This document shows, in pieces, positions 22,672-33,400 of a stretch of DNA of 64,000 nucleotides (its first letter is position 1; every line of letters begins with the position of its first letter). Origin of the DNA: Mesorhabditis belari (taxonomy: Eukaryota; Nematoda; Chromadorea; Rhabditida; Rhabditidae); assembly GCA_958450365.1 (NCBI GenBank), contig CAUEEP010000078.1, positions 310,001 through 374,000 on the forward strand, written 5' to 3'. Position numbers and translations under genes: made by a program. The notes under the pieces were generated by a model. The model was not told the origin of the DNA and did not search any database. It saw nothing but the letters and a program-made list of their open reading frames with translations.

Positions 22672-25600
22672 CCTATTTGCCATCAGTTCCATTTTTCTCG
22701 ACCATCCATCAAATCAACCAAAGTTTCATTATCTAAAAGCCTTTTTATTTCAAAAACACTCCAAGCGCTTCACTTTTATCAATTCTCAAAAATCATCCCT
22801 TTCCCCTGCTTTGATGTCTGCTCACGTTCAAATCCCGCTTTTTGCACAAATCTTTTGTCATCTTAAAGCAAAGATCTCCTCCCTCATTCACTATTTATTT
22901 TCATCCGTCCATTTGTACCCGAATAAGTAGATCATCTCGGAGAGATTCACTCAAAAAAAATTAAATTTTCGGTCTTCAAAATGTTTTATTTATATTTATT
23001 GGAAATTCTCTCAAATTAGTGATGGCTAGACAAGCGAAGATCCTCAATTTTTTCTAGAAAATTTAGATGTATCTATTTTTGGGTAAAATGAAAGAAACAG
23101 ATCAAATTGCAGCTTAGAATTCGTAGATTTTTGCGTAAGAATTGTTGAGCTTTGAATGGAAACTGGAAAAAAGATTTTTGGAAGCAATTTGGTTACTTTG
23201 TTGACGATAATTTCCTGCTATAAGCAGAAAGAGAAAGAAAACAATCCAGGGTAGACATTCCGTAAATACTGTAATTGAACCCTATGGGATGCTATTTTTT
23301 CTATTCCCCTCTTTTTCGTTTGGTTACATTTGGTTACTTTGTTGTTGAAAACACATGCTACAACTTGTTCTGCTTAAAGATGACAAAGTAATTGATGTGG
23401 TAGAGATACAGAGATGTTCTAACCGAAGCACACAAGCTAACAGCTTCCAAAAAGAAGGCGAAACCAAGCTGAAGACTAGTCAAGGTCATGGCTTTGACTT
23501 GGCTTGACCTAGATTCTGTAACGGGCTATAATTGAAAGCCAAGAAATCTACGTTATCCAAAATTATAACAATTTGGGTCGGCTTCAATTAAGATGCCATT
23601 GATTTACATTCTCAAAGCTTTACCTTCTGTTTTCCTTCTGACTTCTCTTCTGTTTTCTCTCGTTTTTTTGATTGGATTTTATATTATTACTGAAAAACTT
23701 TGCTAATTTTAAGAAAGGTCAAGAAATCTGCTCATCGCGATTCAATCATCTATTATAGAGAATTGAGGGCTGTCTGTCCGTCAGTCCGTTCGTCTGTGCG
23801 CAGCCATTGGCAAAAAGGGGCGCGGCTTATCTCTCGGCGCGCCGGGCGCGGCTTAATAAATAACTTTTTCTGTCATTGTCTTGTTTCTAAATTTACAATT
23901 CTTACCGCTACTTTGCGCGTAGCGTTGCATTCATTCATTCTCTGCTACTAAACTTATATTTCTTTCGTTTTTCTTTTGTTAAAAATAAACTTCCTAGAAA
24001 CTTCGTTTTATCATTCGTTTTTTAGAAAATTATAAAGCCCTTATAGCTAAAATGTGTTTCTCTCAAGAAATAGTGTACATTAGTCTACTGGATATAGTCG
24101 ACCTGGCCGCCACAGTCAATTCCCGAAACGATTCAAGGCCTGCATTAACGCTCAAGGCTCTCACTGATTGATTTTTTTTGTTGAAAAATGAATAAAAATA
24201 GTTATTTTATCAGTGGTTTAATTGTTGTTTAATTGTTTTTAAACTGCAGTTGGCTGATTTTTGAGCAAATACCGAGTTGCTATCATTTTGGATTACCCTG
24301 TAGTCTTAGAAAGTTGATTTCTGATTAAGATTTGGAAGCGAGACCAGCAGCAAAGCAGATCTGGACTTGGCTTTTGGCCTTTGATGAACCCTAAGCGGAA
24401 ATTAAGAACTAAGAATGAAAGCTCTAGAGTCTAGAAGCCAAATCAGGCCAGATGCCAAGCCTGAACCTCAATTCTGACAGATCTAGGGTCTTATCTAGGG
24501 GAATTTATGTCACAATTCTCAAGCTTGGCGCAGTTTGTTTTGCGAACCATTCTGTACGTTTGAAACCATTCTTTACTTTACACACAAAAGTAAATGACTC
24601 TTTGAATGCACGGTGCATTGGTAAAAGCTTCACAGATTCTTTTGCGCAACTTTTACCACATCAGATTTAAAAATACAGTCATTATACCACAAAAGTACAA
24701 GCCAAAAGCAAATTTCCCTATAGAATATTCACAGTTTCTTTTGTACTTTTGTACTTTTGCATAATTAATCAAGTCTAATAGCCTTGCGATTTTGCAGCTG
24801 TAGAAAAAGTGGCAAAAACCACCGTAATCCAATTTCAATCCAATAGAAATTCAATTTGTGCAAATCTTTACTTTTTGTACTCTTTCACAAGCCACTTTTT
24901 CGTATATCTGAATATTTTTCATCAAAATTTGAGCACTATAAAGCTCTTGGCTTTGGCTTTTTGGCTAAAAAGGTCGTTTAGCACCTGGATTTGCCAGAAA
25001 AAAAACAAAAAAAACAGATGTTTTGCTATTTTTGAGACAATAAAGGGTAATACCCAGAAAAATTTGAATGCTAATTCTTTTGGGTAATTGGTTTGAGGGA
25101 AAAGTTATCGATGCTGGTAAGACTGAGAGAATGGTATGATGTCAGAATGTACCGATTGGGTGCAGTTCTGAAGTTTACATTTATAGGCTGCCTTTCGGCG
25201 AATGGACAAGGAACAAATCTGGTTCAGCAGAACCAAAATTGGAAAAGGAACCTACTGTCATTGTTAAACATTGGAATCTACTAATCTACTGTCTAGGGTA
25301 GTCCAAATATGTCAGAGATTGGTCTCAGACTAACCCAAAGCTCTGATAGGCCATAGGCTGGCTTTCCGAGTCTACGGATGGGAACGATGGTTCTAGGATA
25401 GGTCAACCCACCAGACTGGTCCAAGCGTCAGTTAGCCAGGCTTGTTCACCTGCCTAAACCTGACTTTTAGCCCACTTTTAGCCCGGCCATTACCCATGGC
25501 CTAAACTAAACCATTTTGAACAACATTTTGCTTACAGAGAACAGCGAAATGATGAAAAATCGGCTCTTTCTTTGCCACTTTTCAATCATTTCGTTTTAAG

Positions 25601-26084
25601 CGCTGATTAACGCTAAAATATGTGTTTTATCTCAAAAGATCATCCATTCTCTCGACTTTAATTTTATTCCTAAGCGCGCAGAAAACAAACGTGCTGGTGC
25701 TGAGATATGAGCGTTTATTTGAGAGTAAAGTTAGAATACTCGACGCTCCTATAGAGAGCTCTTCTATTAGAATATTTACGGTAGGTAGTAGGGTGCTTTT
25801 CGAGTGAAATTCGATGTAAATGGGGTTTAATGGAGCTATTCTCATTGCTTTGCAGATCGTTGGAGACAAGCCAGATTTCGCAGTCATTCTATCTATCGAA
25901 ATTGTTAGTTTGTTCCGCTTTTTAGTTTTTTTTGAAAATCAATTCAGTGTCATGGCTAGCTTGCCCGAAACTTGACAAAATCAATGTTTTCAGTGATCAT
26001 TGATTGACTGACAAATTGTCTTTTTGACAATATTAGGCAGAGTTGTCCAAACTGAACAAGTTGGTTTGCTGGCAAGCGAATGTT

Positions 26085-27020
26085 CCAAAGAGGGTGTGAG
26101 ACTTTTAAACGGCAATGAGATGCAAACGCCTATCGAAATCGAATGACGCCTATCAAATGACGGATCCGATGCTGTGCTTATTTTTTGCCCACGGTTCCTG
26201 GCTTTCGTGAAAAGCGCAAAGTTTCGGTGATTTTCGGACCTAGAGGAATGTCGTGTACTTCAACGGATTTGCCTGTTGACACGCTTTCAAGCTGTCATGG
26301 TCTTTAAAGCTTGACCAAGAGTCTTTCTCTTTGCACACAATCTTCTTCGTGCCATTTCTTTGACGTATGATCAATTTGCTGCCGATTGTTTTCTCGATTT
26401 TCGATCCTATGCCTGGTATGCCTCTGGTTTTTTTCCCTTTCGATCCCTTCCATTCAAGACCCCAATTGAGGAGTGTTTCAATATTATTGAATGTGATGAA
26501 GTTAATTGTTTAGAACGAGCGTTAAATGTGCTAAATGCACGAACTGTTATTGCTTTTCCCATTTTTTTTAGTCTTTTCATTATGATTGCTCACCGTAAAT
26601 GGTTCTTTATTCATAAATAGTTCAAGAAGGAAAAAGGCTTAAAAAAAGCTAAAAGCAAAAACTCTAGGAACTTTAAAAAATGTTCTGCGGAAGTTTTACA
26701 AAAAAACAGTAGAGGAGGAATCGAACTCGGGAGCAAAGATCACGATAATTTGATAGGGAACGCACTACTTTCTAAACTGTCACTGCTTTGCTAAACTGTC
26801 ACTGCTTTGCTAAACCATCACTGCTTTGCTTCCTTTCGGCATAGGTAAGGTAAGAGTTTACCTCTGATAGGTAAGTTGGAGTTTCCCGAAAATAGTCAAA
26901 ACTTTGTATACGCTTTTCTCGAAAGCCAAAGCCTGTAGGCAAAAAATAAGCACATCATCGGATTCGTCATGTCCGATGGCATCTCATCGTCGTTTAAAAG
27001 TCTCACACCTTCTTTGGAAC
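26085..27020. repeat. inverted-repeat block
   Basis: The segment 26085-26215 (AAAGAGGGTGTGAGACTTTT and following) reappears inverted at about 26920-27020. The roughly 700-bp interval contains a minus-strand class II tRNA-like sequence (26700-26785, B box GAGTTCGATTCC). It may be a foldback element; ends were not resolved. Confidence 0.5.
26700..26785 (-). tRNA. class II tRNA-like sequence
   Basis: Minus strand: A-box-like AGTTTAGAAAGTAGTGCG, long variable region GTGATCTTTGCTCCC, B box GAGTTCGATTCC, and outer CAGT/ACTG pairing. Same family as 15149 and 45661; anticodon not assignable with confidence. Confidence 0.3.
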
Positions 27021-27370
27021 TTTCCCTTCTTATAAACCCAAAAGCATCTTTTATCCATTCAACTCGTGATCTCATTCTTCCCATAAAATAATGACATTCA
27101 CATTCACACAAAATTCTTGCTAACCCAATAAATGTTCGCTTTTTTGTCGTTTAATTGTAAACGCCCACATCAAATGCAAATTTCTCAATTAGACAAAGAA
27201 GTTGGGTAAAGAGAGAAAATGAGAAATTGAGTGGAGAACGAATTCATCGGAAGAGAGTCCATAGATGGAGGGATTCTTTTCTTTTTTTTTCACTTCAATA
27301 AGTCCCACCCCTTTCTCCTCCTTTTCCCCATTTTTCCGCATCTTTCTGAAAAGTTTATCACTTTGTACAG

Positions 27371-27430
27371 ATGCATCTCATGCACACCATCGCCTTTTTC
27401 TTTCTTTCGATCCTCGCCCTACTTGTACAG
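27371..27430 (+). other. peptide gene exon 1: signal peptide
   Basis: Twenty codons with a hydrophobic core (IAFFFLSILALLV) and a GTTGGT donor. CTTTGTACAG directly before the ATG could be a spliced-leader or cis acceptor. Confidence 0.75.
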
Positions 27431-30400
27431 GTTGGTTAAAAGCTCTAAAAGCACTAGATGCTAAACGACTACACAGCTGAACAGCTCCCGAATAGATTAC
27501 ACCCACATCACAGCTGTACGCAGCCTCACTAGCCTCTAAGCCTCACGGCTGAATGCAGCCTCTCTGGCGCACTGGGTTCTCGATTTTCTCGATTTTCTCA
27601 AGATTTGATAGAAACAGAAGAATCCAGTATGCTAGAAAGGGTGTGTTTACAAATTTGAGCACAGAATCCAGCCAAATGCCAGCCAGTGTTGTGCACTTTT
27701 TGCTCAAAACTTGTGTAGTGTAAGACTGAAAGTAGAAGATTAACAGTTGAGGCCCTCGCTTTGATTTTCTAAGATTCTCAAGAAACACTGTATCAGCTTG
27801 TACAAAACCTGTATCGGTTTGGACACTCTGCTCAAGATTGTCAAAAACTTCTATTTCCTTTCAGCTGAGTCTATTGTAGAACATGATTTACCTTTAAACC
27901 TTTAAACCTTTAAACCTGTAAAACCTTTAAACCTTTAAACCTTAAACCTTTAAACCTTAAAACCTTTAAACCTTTAAACCTTAAAACCTTAAACCTTTAA
28001 ACCTTTAAAACCTTTAAACCTTTAAACCTTTAAAACCTTTAAACCTTTAAAACCTTTAAAACTATTAACAAAAAGCTGAGAGTTCATAGATTTCTTAATC
28101 ATAGTTAAGCTTGTTTCTAAATCGCTCGACAAATTCATTCAACTCTAGCACCAAAACAACCAAAAGTTACTCACTTTTTAAACTCAGAACTTTTGACAAC
28201 GCTGACTGGTTGAAGGTCAAAGCTCAATCAGCTTATAAGCTCAAAATGAATCTCTAAACAATTTTCTTTAGAATTTATTATAATACTTTCTTTTTTAACT
28301 ATGTGAGCTCATTTCTACGTAGAGAACTTTTCAATTCAATCGAAATTAAAAGTACAAACGTAATAATCCGCTCTTTTTTTGCAAAAAATCCTTTCCTCAG
28401 TCGAATTTTGAGAAGAACACTGCTAAACAATCAAATTTCGTGGGAATTTATCCGTAAAATTTCACACTTTCACGTTTCCTTTTTCAGGCTGACCTCGAGA
28501 CAGAGCTGCCCGATGTAGCGGTGAGTTAAAAAAGTTTTGAATGAAAAAAGATTCTCTTCAACGATCAAAAGGAACACTTATGACCTCATTGTGACTTTTT
28601 CTTTGGTTCTTTCTAATCTTTCTCCCCTGGGAAATCTCCATTTACGATTTGTGGCGCAAATTGTTCGTGTGCGTATAGCGTGCTTCCCGAAGTTAGTCCA
28701 GTTTTTTAGAGCTGGAATAAAATAAAGGGATCTTTGAATGAATGGACTTAAAGATGAAGAGCTCAAATTGCTTTATAAGTTATAAATTTTAAGATTAGAA
28801 GAGGAAAATGAAAGAATTTTGAATATTTCTGGATCTGGGGATTTAGCTTAACAATTTAACAAAGCTTAACAACAATGCTAACAATTTAACAATGCTTAAA
28901 AACAACAAAAGATTCAACAAGCCTTTTTGTCTCAACGAAAAGGCTATTTATATCACAATTTTTTCTTTAAAACCACTTTTTCTGGCGTAGTTTTATGCGT
29001 AGATTCCGAAAAACACAACGAAAACTTCGTAAAAAGCGTTTCAAACCGAGTTTTGCGGCTCAAAAGCTCCAGGCTCCAAGTTTTGAGGCTATAGTGTACT
29101 TCCCTATATGGAGCTCAAGCTATCGACTATTGGGGCACTTTTCAAGGTCAAAACTAGAGCCAAAACCAATTTTAATCACTAAATATTCACTTTTATCTTA
29201 AATTGACTGGTAGAAGCAAAAGAAATTGAAAAAAATATTTTTTGAGTTTTTGACCGATTTTGGCTTGTGGGGACCACATGATCGAAATTTGAAATTTTTT
29301 TTATTTTGCTCTAATTTTATCAGAAACCTAGTCAGTAGGTTAGATTATGCTAGAAGAAGTGTTTTGGCTTCAAAAAAATGTTTTGAGACGCCATTTTGAG
29401 GCATCTTCCCTCTGTACCATCACACGGTATGAGCACGCACTTTGGAGCCCCGAAACTCGGCTTAAAACGCATTTTCCCAAGCTCTCGTTATGTTTTTCGG
29501 AATCTACGCATGAAACTACCCCAGAAAAAGTGGTTTTGAAGAAAAAAATCGTGTACAAAACCAATAAAGAACGAATATAAACAATAGAAACAAAACAGCA
29601 AAAAAAAACGGAGAGAAACTTGCAATTAATGACCTACAAGATTGTGGAAACAGAAAGTGCAAAAGGATGAAGCTTTTAAAAGGCGATGTCTACGCAATTT
29701 TGTCCAAGCTTTCCACCTTTTATCACAAGGTAACATATAGTTTTCATGCAAATTGATAAGTTGTCGGAGTTAAAGCTGATATCTAATCCAATAGCTATAA
29801 AGTTGGCAAAAAGTTATGTTATGTTGTCTAAAGCCAAGGCTAGTCAAGCCAAGCCAATTGCTTTTGGTTGGCTTTTGCCTGGAATTTGGTTTTGGTTTTG
29901 GTTGACCAACCTTATTTGGCCAAAAACCTTGGCTTTGACTCGGCTTCATCTGAAAGTCTGCCCTTCTTTTTGTCAACGCTGTTAAAATTCAGTTCTAGAG
30001 TCAAAAATTTGGTTTAGAGTTGCATCTCATTTACTCGGCCCAATGCTTTGTATTTCATTTACTCGGCTTCAATTCATTTTTTTAAATGAACTATTCCATG
30101 ATTAAAAAGTCTTTGCCTTGTTTTTGTCTTAAAAATTAGTTTCAAATGAGCCTCAAAAGAGCCCCAAAAAATGTTTAATCAATGAGCCATTTCACCCTTT
30201 TGCACCGTGATTAATCAACGAAAATTACCATTTTCAGTAGATTCTTTATTTTCAAATCTTTCCCAAACAACTCCGATTTCTCAGACGTCATTTGTTTCTC
30301 GAGAACGTAGAAAAATAAACCGAGTTTGAGCTCAGAATAATTGTCATTCAGTGAATTTGGAGAAAATTGATGGGATGGGGTTGTTTTCGAGGTGAGAGAG

Positions 30401-33400
30401 GTTTTTTTTTCACTCCGACAAAAACAAGGAAGGGGTGCCTGGCGGGGAAAAAATGAATATTCACTTCAGCCGTAAACATTTATCATATCGCTCACAGCAA
30501 AAATAAGATCATGAGATAGGTTTTTCTTTGAGGAAATTGTCGAAATTCTAGTGTTGTCTGTCTAGTGTTGTCTGTCTAGTGTTGTCTGTCTAGTGTTGTC
30601 TGTCTAGTGTTGTATGTCTAGTGACGAATTGTCTAGTGACGAAAGGCTTACATTAGAAAAAGAATAACGATCAAAAAATGAAGGATTTGTCGGTCAGCAA
30701 AGCTCTGTTTTTTGTTTTCATTAAAAAAATTGGGTACAATGTTGCGTGTAACAAGACTTTATGATATTTTCTCCAAGATATTAGTTGGCTATAGTAGTCT
30801 TTGCGATTACGGTGGAAACTATTTGGTTCTTGTAGCTATTAACTATTAACTATTAACTGGGTGACGAGTTACGGTATTCGGGCACGCTTTAAAATCCCTA
30901 TCCAAGTCGATGCTCTGGAAAATTTTGCTGGACGATTTATTCATTTGCCGAATAAAGTTTATATGTTACGTCCGTTTACGAATTAAACTTTAGATCGGAT
31001 CCAGACGTCCATTTACAAATTAAACTTAAATACTATTGGGTTGGGGAGAATGAGTCGGCGCCGAAAATCAAAAAAATGTCTAAAACTTCTATTCGACTTC
31101 GTCAAATAATATGCGTTTGATATCAGTAGAATGGTTAACTAATTCTCTACAAAATGACATTTAAAAGAAAATTCAAACAGCGCCTCCGCTCAATAAAAAG
31201 CCATTTTTTCACAAAAACTACAAAATGTCATCTAGAAAAAACCATTGGTGGGATCTTCCTGCAAATTTGGCAACTTAAGTAATTGAATGTGCTCGATCTT
31301 TTTTATATAAACACCAAAGAAGGTTTATGTGAAAGAAACTGCTCAAATGATGAGTCGGGCTCTTTGCCATTTTGACTAGCTGTGTTTGGGAGTCCATAAA
31401 CTCCACGAAAGAAAAGCTTTGTGGAATCTCTCAAAAGTGATTTTGTAGAGAAATAGTGGATCCTTTTGATGAAACCAAACGTATGTTTAAAGAAGGCTTT
31501 ATGTGTGCAAAAAGTCCCTTTAAAGTTGGGCGCCGACTCATTCTCCCCAACCCAATAATTTGATGTTGATGGAACTGTTACCTCCGAATCCGAACAGTCG
31601 TCATGTTCCGAAACTGAATCCGAACACAATCTCCATTATATTAGGCGCCTATAGGGCTATTCTTTTTCTTCCTAGGCCACTTTTTAAGCTATTCCTAGGC
31701 TCCTCACTTTAGAAAATTCTCCCAACATTGATTCTCCCAGCTCCGACCTTCTATTCTCCTAGGAACCTGGTTCTCCTAGATCGTGTCTGGATTCGGACTT
31801 CATTTTCGGAACGTGACGACTATTCGGATTCGGACGTAACAGTTTCATTAACAACAAATTAGCATTTGAGTTTAATTCGTAAACGGACGTCCTTATCTGA
31901 TCCGGACGTCCAGATCGGTTTCGAACGTCCGTTTACGAACTCAAGAGTTTAGTTCTTACACGGACGTCAGAATCCGATCTGCGTCTGCGTCCGAATCGGA
32001 TCTACGATCTGATCTGTTTAATTCGCAAATGAACGTCCGTATATAAACGAGCTAACGTCCGAATCCGATCTGCACGTTAGCTCGTATATATATAAAGGCT
32101 TTCAAGTAGTCATAGACGAGGATAGGTACTTCCTTTCTTTGAGCACAAAGTGCACTATTTGTAAATCGACTTGTTCTCCAGGGTGCGCAGCTTTTGAGAA
32201 CACATCCTTTCTGGCGCGCTGAATTCCTCGTTTTTTCGGTGCTAGGAAAAGCGATGCAGAAAGCAAAACGGAGAATTGAATGCAGTGAAAGGCCCACGAA
32301 AACCGAGTCCAAAGAACAACCGAACACCGCAAAGACGTTTTGGAAATATTTGCAAATGCTAAAATCTACCGAAGTTCTCAGAAAATCTCAAAATTTCCCA
32401 CGAATTTCATTAAACTTTCGCCTCCATTTTCAGCAATCCGAATATGCAGACGGTATCCGCTCTCGAATCGCGCAGAGTGCTCGGTTTTGGGGGAAAAGGT
32501 GAGTGGGACGATTATTCCAAGAATTTTCAAGAAAAAGTTTCAAAAAAGTTGTAAGATCAGAAGAATTTCACAGGAAATTTTCAAAATTCCAAAAATTCGT
32601 GCTGACTACAAATTGGGAAAAAACAGAAAAACGTTTTAGCAAAGCAAATTTTGCGATTGAGGAAGCTGTGGAGTTGAGAAAGCTCGAAAAATTTGCATTT
32701 ATAATAAATACAGCTTTAGATGCATAGATTTAGATATAAAATGGCTATTCAGTTCTGAATTTAAAGTTGAAAAGCCTAGAGATGCTCGACAACCGGCTCT
32801 CAGACAAATAAGGCAACAGAGACAAAAGTTTCCCTTTGCAATAACAAATTTTGCTTTTCAAAGTTTGCTTTTCGATATTTGCTTTTCAATATTAGCTAAC
32901 GATTAATGCTAAATTATTAATATAAAAATCGATTAGAAATAGATCGATTTCTAAAGGGAATTTCTTCCAGAGACACCGTCAAATCGAAAGTCGGTGGATC
33001 GCGAATTTTCTGGGGGAAACGCTCGTTGGATGAGCCGGCCGCCGAGGACCAAATCGGAGAGGTAAAAAAAGGAGAAATCAATAGAATAAAAGAGATTCAA
33101 TGAGCTCAAATTCAATGGGCTCAATGAGCTCAAGTTCAATGAGCTCAAGTTCAATGAGCTCAAGTTCAATGAGCTCAAGTTCAATGAGCTCAAGTTCACA
33201 GCCAAGTTCAATGAGCCAAGTTCAATGAGCTCAAGTTCAATGAGCTCAGTTCAATGAGCCAAGTTCAATGAGCCAAGTTCAACTAGCTCAAGTTCAATGA
33301 GCTCAAGTTCAATGAGCTCAAGTTCAATGAGCTCAAGTTCAATGAGCTCAAGTTCAATGAGCTCAAGTTCAATGAGCTCAAGTTCAATGAGCTCAAGTTC

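Larger units (their letters stand above)
18432..27370. other. 9-kb intergenic region between divergent laminin and peptide genes
   Basis: I found no spliced coding exon on either strand. It contains tandem arrays at 19476-19647, 20620-20770 and 22613-22671, a MITE at 21621-21815, a tRNA-like sequence at 22103-22165 and an inverted-repeat block at 26085-27020. The promoters of both flanking genes must lie here or in unseen 5' exons. A TC-rich run (21160-21250, 27280-27350) precedes each gene but no specific element can be named. Confidence 0.6.

Noticed and set aside
26360..26620. 86-residue plus-strand frame with hydrophobic stretches
   Set aside because: It lies inside an inverted-repeat block and has no recognisable domain, splice partner or upstream acceptor.
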